A stretch of 39,699 nt of DNA, from contig WOGZ01000299.1 in the NCBI GenBank assembly GCA_009733775.1, positions 1 through 39,699 on the forward strand, given 5' to 3'. The position numbers and the translations under genes are program-made. Shown piece by piece: positions 1-10,250 of this stretch. The notes under the pieces are model-generated. The model ran no database searches, was not told the DNA's origin, and saw nothing but the letters and a program-made list of their open reading frames with translations. Source of the stretch: Alectoria sarmentosa (lineage: Eukaryota; Ascomycota; Lecanoromycetes; Lecanorales; Parmeliaceae). Within the stretch, counting starts at the first letter, position 1. The number at the start of each line of letters is the position of its first letter.

Positions 1-1290
1 TCGTTTCACGATATAATATTATTTAAAATAATATATTTCGTAAAATATATTATATCTTTTCGATTTATAATCTTAATCGAATATAATAAACGTTTTATTT
101 ATTTACGCATTAATTTATATACGTTTTCGATATCGATTATATTATTTATAAAAATAATCGTTTTAAAAATATTAAACGAGTTAATAATTTAAGTCGATAA
201 AATATATTATAAATTAAATATATTATTATAAATATTATAAGTGTTAATAATTTATATATATATTTTTAATTTATTAAGCGAAGTCTTTATAATAATTATA
301 TTTTTAACGAAAATATATCGCTTTTAAACGATTATTAATATTATTATATTCAAAATTCGAATATTATTAATAAAGAAAAGTTCGCGAATAATCGTCGACG
401 AAAATATATAAATTAAAATAAATCGAATTAAAACGTTTTTTATTAAATTTTCGAAAATATATAATTTTTAAACTCGTAAATATTAAAAAATATTAATATT
501 ATATTATTGAATAAAATATTATAATCTTTTTATTTTATATTATAAATAAATATATTTAAACGCATTAATGCGATATTAATGAAAATCATATTTTTTTTAT
601 TTATAATAAAAAAACGATAATTAAATATATATTTTAATTTCGTATATTATTTAATTTTTAATATATTAAATAATATAATAATTAAAATTACTTTAATAAA
701 TGAAAATACGAATAATATTATTTAAAAAATAATGCTTTTATTGAAACTTATTTTCGCGATAAATATTAAATCTTTTTTTATATTCAATAAGACGTTAAAA
801 ACATTATATTATTTATTTTTTAATTCGATATCGAAATTATATATAACGATTTATTTTATATATTCTCGATTTGTAATAATATTTAAATTATTTATTTTAA
901 TATAAAATTCGATTAATATTAAATTATTTTATATGCGAAAACATTATAAATAATTTTAACATTAATTTGAAACATTTTATCGAAAAATCGCATTATTATA
1001 CAAATTTATTAATAATAATATTGAAATTTTATTATAAAAAATTAATGTTATATTAATAATCGAAATTCGAGACGAAATGAAACTTTTTTCGATAATTTTT
1101 TTTCAAATCGCGACGTTTAAATTAAACGTTATTATAAAATAACGTAATTAATAAAGCGTATACGAAAATATAAATTTATATAAATTATTTATATTATTTA
1201 AATGTGATTAAAGCGTGAACGCGTCTCAAAGATAATTATTGATAAAAAAAAATTAATAATAAAATTTGTATAAGAGACACATTAAAATAA
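1..1290. other. AT-rich RIP-mutated block, left flank
   Basis: This stretch is extremely AT-rich and has no open frame of useful length. Most remaining C residues are followed by G, while CpA, CpT and CpC are rare, as expected for a repeat that was heavily mutated by a RIP-like process. I could not assign it to an element: no LTR pair or recognisable protein domain was seen. Base composition changes abruptly to gene-like DNA at about 1,270-1,330. Confidence 0.7.
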
Positions 1291-1329
1291 CGCGAATTTG
1301 ACAAAATTACGGAAACTTACGTTCAAACG

Positions 1330-1730
1330 TGTCTCCCGAAGGTTATGAAGTTAACAAATTAATTCGAAGGGGCTTAACGATCTTGGCACGTCTGAGGGAC
1401 CGAGGCAACACAACAATATACGATCTGAAATGTCCGTCACAAGGCTGCTTAATCTGGTCATTCTGAACAACTTCGAGGCTACCATCATTGGTAAACTCCT
1501 TCGGCTATTCCGTACGGAACATGCCGACATCTTTCGCAATGCCAAATTTGCCACGATGATTCTGTCAGCCTGCTCCTTCAAAACGTAGCATCCGTCTTAC
1601 GACAACTCACTCTACCACTCCTCCTCCTCATCGCCTCCCCCACCGCATCCCCCGTCACCAAAATCTCCAGTCTCCTTCTCTTCACCCTCGCATATAATAC
1701 CGTCTTCTACCTCGCCAATCATTTCTCCCT
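1330..1730 (+). pseudogene. possible gene remnant at island edge
   Basis: The first normal-composition DNA in the window carries a plus-strand frame (about 1,357-1,590) that would encode a leucine-rich helical stretch and stops at TAG. A second frame (about 1,584-1,730) continues with a very hydrophobic stretch and then stops at TAA. Together they resemble a frameshifted piece of one gene whose upstream part was lost in the AT-rich block. A competing 76-codon frame lies on the minus strand over 1,351-1,581, so neither strand is certain. I do not recognise a family. The alternative is plain non-coding sequence. Confidence 0.2.
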
Positions 1731-2015
1731 CTCATTTACACAATAATCCCCTCGCAAACCCCGACGCATATCACCATTTCAACGGCCCAATGCCACCGCG
1801 CTTCATATGCCCGCATCGCACGAATGTGCCCAGCGGCTGTTCGAACGGGACAAGTCGTCCGTGTAAGTAAAATTCAACGTCATGGTAAGCCTTTCGGTTC
1901 GTGAGAATAGCCACATGAGAGCTGAGCCAAAAGTGAAAGATTCAACAGGTGAAGATTGAGCCCTACTTTCTGGGAGCTGTAGAGGGTAGCCGAGGGTTTC
2001 CAAATGTATACTTTA

Positions 2016-4518
2016 TTATGCCATCACCTCCTTGACCGTGACCTCCACGACATCCAACACTTTCTCAGGTAAAGGCAGCTTCTCCACTGCATCAAAGAAG
2101 CTCAAAATGGTACTCTTCGGGTCCAACATCCCCATCAGATGCTGGAAGGCCTTTGCGACATCCGTGCTGACGTCCACTCTTTGCGCAAACAGTTCACGAG
2201 CTGTCAAACCAGCATTGTTCCTCACATCCGGATCCATGTCCTCCAGATCTGCGCATTGAAAGATGCGGAGAGTCTGAAGATCGGCACAACGAGCGATGAG
2301 ATGCAACGCTGTCTCCCCGCCTTGATCCGCTATGGAGAGGTCGGCACCACTGTCTAACATCAGAGAAGTGCATTCGTGGCTGTTGTTCTCGATGCTCTCA
2401 TTCAATACGTTTATGCCCAAGCGGTCCTGACTGTTGATGTCAGCTCCACGTGAGATTAAGTACCGAGTAGCGTTGATATTGTTCACAAATGTCGCACAGC
2501 TCAGGGCAGTAGAGCTGTAGCAATCTCTTTCATTGATGTCAGCCCCGTGATCGAGGAGAGGTGCGATGAATGACGAGTCGTTCTGGAAGTAGCAAGCGAT
2601 GTTGAGCGGGCTTTGATTCCATTTGTTCTTGGCATTTGCAGATGCACCGTGTTCGAGCAAGACGTTGACACAGGCCGAGTCGGGAGCTTTGGCTGCATAG
2701 TGCAGTGGTGTCATACCGGTATTAGACTTTTTTAAAAGACTGGCGCCGTACCGAAGTAGAGTCCTCACAGCCAAGGAATTGCCGCGCTCTGCTGCCCAAG
2801 ACAAGGGGGTTCTTCCTTCAGAATCTGCGAGATCAATGGTGCTTGTCGACGCAGACAACTCTTGCTCTAGGCTTCGAGACGTTGGCAACAAGCCAAGCAC
2901 GATCTTGTGCAGGATGGAGAATTGCCGCTCCTCGAACCATTCGTCCTTCTTGAACATTTCTTCCAAAGCAGCTCCTCCACTAGTGGAAATCTTATTTAAA
3001 CAGATCTTGTTCCATGCTATGTCTGTGACAGTGCTTTTCTAATTTTAGCATGTTCCTAATTATGCACATAGAGATCTTACTTTTCATCAAGGTCCGTGAT
3101 ATCGGGGCGTGCGCCGGCTTTCAGCAGAAATCGACAAAGATCAATATGTCCTTTCTCTACGGCATACTAGATTTTCGACAATGTTAGAACTCGGATCTGG
3201 TTCAAGTGCTGCGCACAGTATTACTTACGTGAAGTGCCGTGTAGGCGAAATTGTCATTGATGTCAAAAGGCGATGCGAGACCTAGTTTGAAAAGCCGTGC
3301 AATGCCATCTACGTTGCCCGCAAAAGCATGGAACATGATGTCTGAGGTATTCGAAACTACTCTCGGAGCGACCAGTGACACTTGAGGCCCGCAGAGTCGA
3401 TTCGAGACGATGACCGAAGATATCATACGATTCAGAAACCATTCGGGAAAACGATATGATATATGCATGCTGGTTGACGAACTTCGTCGGCAAGAAAATT
3501 CGTTGCAGGGCTGGGTCATGCCATAAAGTCCACTGGATCTAATGAGGAGAGAGCCAACGACGCTCTGGAAGAGGTGCGGGCTCTTGATGCGATATACCCT
3601 ATGACACGCGCAGCTACACGCTGGCTTACAGTGACTCGAACTAGCATCGAATCTTGTCGTGAGGGATGATGGAGTCGGCTTTTCCCGAGAGACGTTATAA
3701 GATGTCTGTCCTTGGGACTCAAGGTCAATCTCTTTAGGAAAAGGTACAGTTGCGATTGGCATGTTGCTGAGGTCGTCGACCTGGTAACCTGGTAGATTAG
3801 GTGAGAGATGCTGATTCTGCGCTTGATGGTTGCTCAAAGCCTCTGTAGCGACAGACAGAGATTTGAGTTCCGATGTCATATAGGAAATGTCGAGCCTGTA
3901 GTTGCATTAAGTACCAATACAGGGAAGAAGTTCAAAGGAAGTTGAAATGGTGGCAAATGCAGCCAAGAGTCTAAAGACCTTGTAGCGGAGCGGGGCTGAA
4001 GCAAAGAGGCGAATTTGAACTTACAGCGAGACCGTAGCCAATGAATTCACAAATTCCAGACGAACAACTTTCAACCGTTCCCGGAGCTCCCCCACCCGTC
4101 CCTTTTGGCGAGTCCATTTAGATCGATTTAGTAATTGAAACTTAAGCTGATCCGTGTACATATCGTCCTCCACTTCTTTGAGTCTCTCCGGACACACCCC
4201 GCAGATGCCGCACAATTCTCGGATCACATGGTCGACCCTCTGGAAAAGAGGAGCGAGAAGGACTCCGAGGAATTCATCTCGACGTCTTCGCGTCACCAAG
4301 CCGATCGCGGTCAGAGTATTTTGCAAATCATCAAGCTCGTCAGTCAAGGCTAAGATGTCTTCCGGCGCTCGCGACACCTCTTTCAGGAATTTGAAGCCGT
4401 TCACAAGATTGCGGCATGCTCCAACGCGATGGCACTGGCAGTGATCGAGAGTGGGTCCATCCACAGAAGGAACGACAAAGAAACGTCTCGGAGAGGCAAT
4501 GATGGGCGGCCGTTCCAT
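2016..4518 (-). CDS. Ankyrin-repeat protein with fungal STAND-type N-terminus, four exons
   Basis: Exons, worked out by eye, are 4518-4025, 3895-3229, 3166-3081 and 2979-2016. The introns are 129, 62 and 101 bp, with GTAAGT, GTAAGT and GTAAGA donors and CAG, TAG and TAG acceptors. All junctions keep frame and give about 736 residues. Residues 1-165 are helical and Leu/Arg-rich, like the fungal N-terminal domain of STAND/NACHT proteins. Residues 254-263 hold a Cys-rich CSCACH motif, followed by the conserved block (CNEFSC, SYRFPEWFL) seen in many fungal ankyrin proteins. From about 350 to 680 there are seven or so ankyrin repeats (for example TPLSWAAERGN, TPLHYAAKA, GADINSQD). Exon 3 encodes a single repeat unit. 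There is no NACHT ATPase, so this is a receptor-like scaffold of unknown role, possibly in heterokaryon incompatibility or innate immunity. The start has good context (AAGATGG). The last acceptor is the least certain junction. Confidence 0.82.
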
Positions 4519-5783
4519 CTTTTAAAATCATGTGAGCCTTGTAGCCTCGTCGGTCGTTGGAGACCTGGACTCTGGGCGAAATAGCCCGTGCATTAGTATC
4601 TAGCCACGGGCTGTAGCACGGCCAACTGCGCCTTTCATCCCTCGTGTAATTTAGTGTACACCTCGTCGTAAGCGAGGCAAATGACTGTCGGAAAGTCCTA
4701 TGACTTATGGGCTTTGCACAGCTTGATGCGAGCAACCATGCCTTCCCTTTTGCGAGACGGTTGTCCGGTAGAAGGCTTTCATGTTCCCTACCGAGCATCT
4801 CGCATGTAGCAGAACTGCCGACGCCGTCGTAGGCCCAACTCGGGCTAAGATGGTGCCCAGCGGTGCCTTTATTATAACGACCAGGACTCTCGATAATTTA
4901 CAACAAAGTGGAGAGAATTGCATCTCGCAAACAAAACCCCAAAACGCAATACCTAGGACAAAAAAATGCCCATTGGCCAGTAATCTTCAGCCACCGCCAA
5001 GCACCTAATTTAGCTCCGCGCTAAAAATCTCATGCCTCAACTGGCAGCCCAGGACTAGCAAACACAGCCACACGTGAGCTGGCGCGAAAACGGGGCACCC
5101 TCGCATCGCATGCCAGCGCTCTCCGCTGGGAGCACAATCACGCCAAGAGCCTTCATGGCTCACTCGCAAGGTCTCCAAAGGCGCCGTCATGGTTCTGGCC
5201 CTCGCACGGCACCAGCGGCTGCCTGCACTACAGATGGATGTTTGATGAAGATTCCGTTCCTACTGCGATACAAGCTTTGAGCACCCATTCAGTCCCCGAC
5301 ACGCTTCGATGGGAGATTACTATTAGGCCCTAGTCATAGGAGTGCTATACTTGAATAGAAGCTGATCGTGGGATTCCACACATCACCCGATCCTCGTCCT
5401 TTAGTAAACAAAAGCACGTGTCCCTTTATCGAAATTTCTATTGCCCTAATGCGGGATGACGTTTATAAATCCTTTTCCTAATGATAACCTTCCGACAGCG
5501 TCAGTCCTCCTAAGCGAGGGCAGTGGCCGTCCCTCCACGCCGCTGCTGAATCCATGAAGTTGCGTATCTGGATGCTACTGGCTAATTCTTTTCTCCTAAC
5601 GCTTCAGTAGCTCTCGAGCAGTGGCGGGTTGGTTACTCGTGGTGGTAAGCAAGCTTGTTAGCGAAGTTCATGCAGATATCAGTTGTTCTGTCACCAGCAC
5701 GCTTGCTAGGGTGGGTTTCTTTTCTAAGACTAGTCTTCTTAGCAAGGGAGAATATGCGAGTATTGTGTCAAGGGGCCTAATAG
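4519..5783. other. Intergenic region upstream of the ankyrin gene
   Basis: This region has normal base composition but no convincing gene. Short frames occur on both strands, none with a recognisable domain or codon pattern. It should contain the promoter of the ankyrin gene, which reads leftward from 4,518. A CACGTG E-box-like hexamer occurs near 5,415, but nothing ties it to a gene. Confidence 0.5.
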
Positions 5784-5819
5784 CGAAAGAGACGCAGCAG
5801 ACGGCATTCGTCTCTTTCG
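5784..5819. repeat. Perfect 11-bp inverted repeat (hairpin)
   Basis: CGAAAGAGACG at 5,784-5,794 is followed after 14 nt by its exact reverse complement CGTCTCTTTCG at 5,809-5,819. It lies in otherwise unassigned DNA between the ankyrin and APH genes. It immediately follows a 15-mer (5,769-5,783) that recurs at 7,335-7,349. It may be part of an old repeat; function unknown. Confidence 0.7.
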
Positions 5820-6207
5820 GTTTTGCGCGAATTATATTGTTGTATGTGAGATTGGAAGGTCTATGAAGTCGCCGAGTAGTTACCGTCGTAATCTACGCCT
5901 ACGAGGAAGTAGAAAAACGATCGAGATTAGAGCGGTCTGGGGCATCGTGTTTGAGCTTTCAGAGGAATGCTTGAATAAAAGTGCCAGAGCAGCAACTCGG
6001 ACATATGTAGATGACAATTGCTCTGAAAATCGTCGCTCAGTGGCGCGAGTAGTATCTCCGGGGGCCAATGCTCAAGCCAAAGGCTAAGATATCTCTTAAG
6101 TTGGACGTGTAAGCTACCGTCACGTACTCACATGGTCTCGCAAGAGTAAGTCTCGAGGCTGCTAGGCGACGACCGGAGGGTGGAGCGACAAATAAGCGCA
6201 GCGAGCA
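5820..6207. other. Intergenic region downstream of the APH gene
   Basis: This covers the 3' side of the APH gene (which reads leftward and stops at 6,208). Small overlapping frames on both strands show no recognisable domain. I see nothing else that can be supported. Confidence 0.4.
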
Positions 6208-7047
6208 TTAGCGAGGCCGCTTGATGACTCTCTCCCCATGCACGACTTGAGAGTCAAGAGTCTGGTCGATCATGTACTCCACATCGTAGAACACGTCTGC
6301 TTTACCCACGCTCCATAGTCGTCGAGCGTAGGATTTGAAGTCATCGCATTCGAACGGTAGATACTGGATCATCTTCACGTACTCCCAATATTCTGGATAC
6401 CACCCCGCAAGCTCCCAATCAAGAACGGCAGTAATACGTCCATTCTCCACGAGGATGTTGTGAGGGCCCATGTCGCCGTGGGTCATGCGCCATTTGTGGT
6501 TGTCCCTCATGCCACCTTTGACGGTCTCCACGAAGAAGTCGGAATGACACGTTTGAGAGTCAGGGTGGACGAGGCTCAGAAGCCAATTGTTGAGCTCAGC
6601 CTCCGTGGAAAAGGGACCACTGGACCTCCGATCACTTGGTCGATGATCTACTGCAGGTCCGCCGTCGATGGCGCCAATTTGTATTGGCGCGTCCGGAGAT
6701 GGATCCAGAGCGCGAAGTCGTTGTAAGATTGACTTGTAGTCTTTCATCACAGATTCTCTCTCCAGCGAATCCAGTTCGGGCCAAATCTCGTCGAGATCCT
6801 TTCCTGGCATAGGTGCCATTGAGATGTATCCAAACCCATCGTCTCCTGTCCAGAAATCATATACTACTGGCACTGGTATATCCGGGCAAGTCTGTAGAAC
6901 GTACTTCATCGTAGCAGCTTCGCGTGACGAGAAGACATGAGGTCCGAACTTGACAAGAGCGTTTGTTTCTGTGATGTAAACCCCCCTTGAGGCCCCCGCT
7001 GAGCCCACGATCCAGCGCACAGGTTCAACGGCGGCGGGTTTGCCCAT
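6208..7047 (-). CDS. APH-family phosphotransferase (aminoglycoside/choline-kinase-like)
   Basis: This is an intact single-exon gene of 279 residues, typical in length for fungal APH-family kinases (Pfam APH, PF01636). The N-lobe runs from about residue 22, with an ALVKFG strand at 30-35 carrying the probable ATP-binding Lys and a Glu at 43 in the following helix. The hinge is near YISMAPMPGKDL at 74-85. The catalytic loop HGDMGPHNILV covers 190-200 (Asp192, Asn197) and the metal-binding LDWELAGWYPEYWEY covers 209-223 (Asp210). All key residues are present, so the enzyme should be active as a cytosolic small-molecule kinase. The substrate cannot be read from sequence; fungal members are highly expanded and rarely resistance enzymes. 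A purine sits at -3 of the ATG. No operon-like partner exists. The 15-mer at 5,769-5,783 recurs upstream at 7,335-7,349, so the gene lies between two copies of a short repeat. Confidence 0.9.
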   Translation of the reverse strand: MGKPAAVEPVRWIVGSAGASRGVYITETNALVKFGPHVFSSREAATMKYVLQTCPDIPVPVVYDFWTGDDGFGYISMAPMPGKDLDEIWPELDSLERESVMKDYKSILQRLRALDPSPDAPIQIGAIDGGPAVDHRPSDRRSSGPFSTEAELNNWLLSLVHPDSQTCHSDFFVETVKGGMRDNHKWRMTHGDMGPHNILVENGRITAVLDWELAGWYPEYWEYVKMIQYLPFECDDFKSYARRLWSVGKADVFYDVEYMIDQTLDSQVVHGERVIKRPR

Positions 7048-7423
7048 CGCTAGGATTTTGCGGTGATTTTGGTCTGTAATAATGCAAGCTGATAGTTTAG
7101 TCCTGTGGTGTCCAACGTGGTAGCATGTAATCTGCTACTCAAATGCGTTGATGATGGTGTTTTCAAATATCGTACTGTCTCACGCGGTCGCTCGAGCTCT
7201 AGGGCTGCTCTAGGTGCTTGGCACTAAGGCATCTAACGTATGCTCGTAGCTAGGATAGGATCACAGCTTGCTACTTGCTTACATTGTATGCTATTCGTGT
7301 TCGAATCAAAACTTGCTCGCAATGACGGGAGAAGCAAGGGGCCTAATAGAGGACTAGTGATTTACTACGGTGATCCCACAGGTGTACTATTGCAATGGCC
7401 TTTGGATGCATATGTTGAATCCT
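7048..7423. other. APH upstream region with dispersed repeat motif
   Basis: This is the likely promoter region of the APH gene. It contains the second copy of a 15-bp word (CAAGGGGCCTAATAG, 7,335-7,349) and several GCTTGCTA-like words that also occur near 5,650-5,710. A 71-codon plus-strand frame (7,240-7,455) has no recognisable domain and I do not call it a gene. Confidence 0.4.
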
Positions 7424-7711
7424 GCAGAAAACGGATCCGACTGCTTAAAAAGTAAGGATTTTCGTCGCTGCAACTTAAATTTTCCTTTCTTCGCGAGAAT
7501 CCTACAGGAAACGGACCCGACTGCTTCCGATAGCTAAGACTGTGAAGAGTTTTCTCTAAAGCAGGTTGAACCTGCTACATTTTACGAAAACTTTAAGTAT
7601 AGGAAAACAGATCCAACTGCTTAAATAGCTTAGACTGTGAGGCATTTCCTTCTTGCAGAACAAGGCTGCTACGTCCAAACAAAATTACGTAGAAACGGTT
7701 TCAACTGCTTT
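7424..7711. repeat. Four-copy degenerate tandem repeat, unit 80-100 bp
   Basis: A core of the form GAAACGGAYCCGACTGCTT occurs at about 7,424-7,448, 7,501-7,526, 7,601-7,622 and 7,691-7,710, in progressively diverged form. Between the later cores a second shared block can be followed: TAGCTAAGACTGTGA (about 7,531), then TAGCTTAGACTGTGA (about 7,626). An odd palindrome, GCAGGTTGAACCTGC (7,561-7,575), has a degenerate counterpart near 7,655. The copies differ by substitutions and small indels, so the array is old. Confidence 0.75.
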
Positions 7712-7829
7712 GATGGTTAAAGTTGTGCTGTGATGCAGATTTTTTGCTAGGATTTAGGGTCTACTGTATCCCATTAACGGAGCGTGGCGACCCTTTGAGC
7801 ACGGGACGCGGAATTGTATCGGGCAGGAG

Positions 7830-8135
7830 CTAGCAATGCTGAAGATCAAGTGTATCCTGGTCATGATCGTGAAGAGGTTCGAGATCGGCCTTGTATATGA
7901 GAACCTGGTCAGCGCGAAGGGCATAAGGATTGGGTATAACCAGAGGCATTACCAGATCCAGCGGGCACAGCCGAGCGATTATTTTCCTTGCGGAGTGAGC
8001 ACGGCAGTTGGCTAGATCTAATAATCTACCGTATCGGTCATAAGAGTCTTCATGCTTCCCAAGTCCCTCGATCATGAGTAGTCGTTTTTCTTGGTCTTCT
8101 ACAAAAGAAGGGTCGCGATAGGTTTTTGCGTCCAC
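7830..8135 (-). CDS. Hypothetical ORF, weak
   Basis: This frame of about 100 codons is highly charged (DPSFVEDQEKRLL near the N-end, HDHDQDTLD near the C-end). It has no signal peptide or membrane segment and no family I recognise. There is no ATG at its 5' end: the frame is open up to a TAG just upstream, and position 8,135 is a GTG. It would therefore need a spliced upstream exon, or it is part of a decayed gene. Composition looks coding-like and it is the longest open frame over its region. It may equally be a chance ORF. Confidence 0.3.
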   Translation of the reverse strand: MDAKTYRDPSFVEDQEKRLLMIEGLGKHEDSYDRYGRLLDLANCRAHSARKIIARLCPLDLVMPLVIPNPYALRADQVLIYKADLEPLHDHDQDTLDLQHC

Positions 8136-8543
8136 CGTCTCATGTCTAGAATTCCCACACTATGCGCTCACATTGACGGCTGAATACAGCCAAGGCGGTC
8201 CAAGATCCTAGCTTCATTGACTCAGTACCTCGCTGGCCTCCATCTCAATTCATGTGCCCAATGCTCGAGTCGCGAGGGTCTCCTCCGTCCATCGTGGTCT
8301 GACGATGGCTATTGGGAGCGCCGAAGTCGACCGAGTGCGCAAACAGATGAAGGCATCTAAAGTAAGAACACTTACCAATTCTGGCTCCGCACGATCTAAC
8401 TCGGCCCAGGAATAGCTGCAGTCTAATGTCTGGACATGGAGAAGCTCGGAGGTGCAGAAGCTGACGGAGTGCAGAAACGAATGATAGGATTGGGGAGGAG
8501 TTTCCCTCATTGCAACGAAGGATTGGAAGATTCTGTCCGATAG
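8136..8543. other. Unassigned region between weak ORFs
   Basis: A 155-codon minus-strand frame (8,245-8,712) crosses this region but overlaps the plus-strand frame that starts at 8,544, and it shows no domain. I see no other feature here. Confidence 0.3.
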
Positions 8544-9461
8544 GAAGCGTCGGCCTATAACCTTCGACGATCAATTTCATTAGCAAGAGTAGTCTATGCA
8601 AAACTGGACTATCTTCCGTTGGGCGCTCGTATGCTAGTTGGCACTTTCCTCGATGTACACCATGCAGAACTGACACCCGTACGGCTACTGTTCCTCTGCC
8701 TCCAGAGGGCAACTAGCGATGGACCCCGTGCTGATGCCATCATGTCAGTGTTTACTTGCACAGACTGGCGGAATTTTTATAGACCCGTAGCTAGACAGGT
8801 TACCAGTGAAGACCTTGTCCTTGGAGAATTCCCCCTTCCATTCCTTCAGGAGGTCGTAAAAAAGATGGGGCCCAAATTCTTCTTCTTCGTCAAAGGTGGC
8901 GCGTCTCATCGTGATCCGATTGAGACACCTTTGACAGGCGAAGCAGTCGGGTCCATGCTTCCTTTCGTTGCTGGAGATTGAAGAGAATCCGCAATCATGG
9001 CGCCTGATGATGTCTTTTCAAAGGAGGCTTCCATAATAGCTTGGTTTCTCCAACCCAACGGTACAGTCAGAATATCTCGAGCTGCTTTCTCTGATCCGCA
9101 AGCAGTCTCAGGGTATCCGGCTGCGTATCAGTCTAAATTTACATACACCGACGATACCAAGTTGCATCGAATGATGGATAAGGAGCCATCATACCCTCGC
9201 GATAGTCAGTACGAAGCGGACCAATTCGCAGTATATCTTCAAAGCAATGGTCGAATTCGAACTGGTATAGTTCTTGAGGGACTAAAACACAAGCCTCTTT
9301 CAGGCGGGGGTAATCATGGCGGAGCGACGTATGCCAATTGGATACGATACCATCTTGATCAAGACTGCTATATTCTTTTGTATCCCGAGACAGGCGCTGG
9401 GGGAAGAAAGGAAGCGGCGCCGATACCAGCCGAAAGTGCGGTAGATTGGCTTGTCCGCTAG
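8544..9461 (+). pseudogene. Hypothetical protein frame interrupted by one in-frame TGA
   Basis: One plus-strand frame is open from 8,544 to 9,461 except for a TGA at 8,979-8,981. The upstream part (ATG at 8,631 or 8,742) includes FYRPVARQVTSEDLVL and a Phe-rich KKMGPKFFFFVKGG stretch. The downstream part could start at ATG 8,997 (MAPDDVFSKEAS) and gives 154 residues with a Gly-rich segment (LSGGGNHGGATYANW). No signal peptide, membrane segment or known domain is visible. Because both halves are in the same phase, I favour a single gene inactivated by CGA to TGA, the change RIP would make. Two separate genes, with 8,997-9,461 the real one, is the alternative. A further TAG bounds the frame at about 8,541. 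Confidence 0.45.
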
Positions 9462-10250
9462 AGTGGCTTTGGCGCCGCGGGTCGATTTGAATTTCAACGG
9501 CTATTCCACCGTCTGAGGGCGAAGAAGAAAATCGAGTAGTAACGACGACAAATGACCTTTGTTGCTCGGGAAACGACCTATACACAGGTATTTGGGGAGA
9601 ACTAATCATGACAACGTTACTAGCTCTGCTCCTGGTCATCCGCCTTAATGGCTCCAGGTCTCATTCTTTGTGTCCTGCCTTGTTCCTGGGCGTACGGTCT
9701 CGGCGAAAAGCACGATCTCGATAAAACGCTAGTCAAAAAATGGGAAATTTAAATTTCCTGGGATCTCTACCCTGTCTGCTAGTAGAAGTCCCATTCTTAA
9801 GCTGTGTAGCGTTTACCTTCAGGCAGCATTGTAGTTGAATCGCGGTACAGTCGCTGACAACTCCATAGTATGATTATGCTGACCTGGGAGACGCGTGGGG
9901 TCGACGTGTTTACCAGGAAATGCAATCTGCTGGGGGATGCAACGTAGGGTCAAGGCAAGCATATAGGCAACACAGGCGAAATTTCAAGGACTGCACGGTG
10001 GGCTGGAATAGCACGTGTACGTGGTTTGCATGAAATTCTAACTATGCTATGTTGCAAATGCATAATGGTGTCAAGAAGTATGTGAACGCCAAAACCATCA
10101 CATTACCCCCTTCCTCAAACCCGTAATGTCCTCACAACGTAATGATAATTAAAAGTACGAAAACAAGAACGATCATGTCGTTGCCTTGAATATTCAATGA
10201 TATTATACAGATCAGCGATGTTTTACACAAAATTGAAATCACCTTCCCGA
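9462..10250. other. Non-coding right edge of island 1
   Basis: I see no supported gene here. A minus-strand frame (9,139-9,639) is largely the shadow of the plus-strand frame above. A perfect 16-bp palindrome, GGAAATTTAAATTTCC, lies at 9,743-9,758. Composition falls to AT-rich at about 10,140-10,260. Confidence 0.5.

Noticed and set aside
2032..2357. Plus-strand ORFs over the ankyrin gene
   Set aside because: They are antisense shadows of a minus-strand gene with clear ankyrin repeats and consistent splice sites.
4340..4923. Minus-strand ORFs of 152 and 72 codons upstream of or overlapping the ankyrin exon 1
   Set aside because: The first overlaps exon 1 in another frame; neither has a domain or convincing start.
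7290..7312. GTTCGAATC resembling a tRNA B box
   Set aside because: The flanking bases do not form a T stem and no matching acceptor stem or A box lies at the right distance.
8245..8712. 155-codon minus-strand ORF
   Set aside because: It overlaps the longer plus-strand frame, shows no domain and lacks a good ATG context.
9139..9639. 166-codon minus-strand ORF
   Set aside because: It is mostly antisense to the plus-strand 8,997-9,461 frame, which has the more natural composition.
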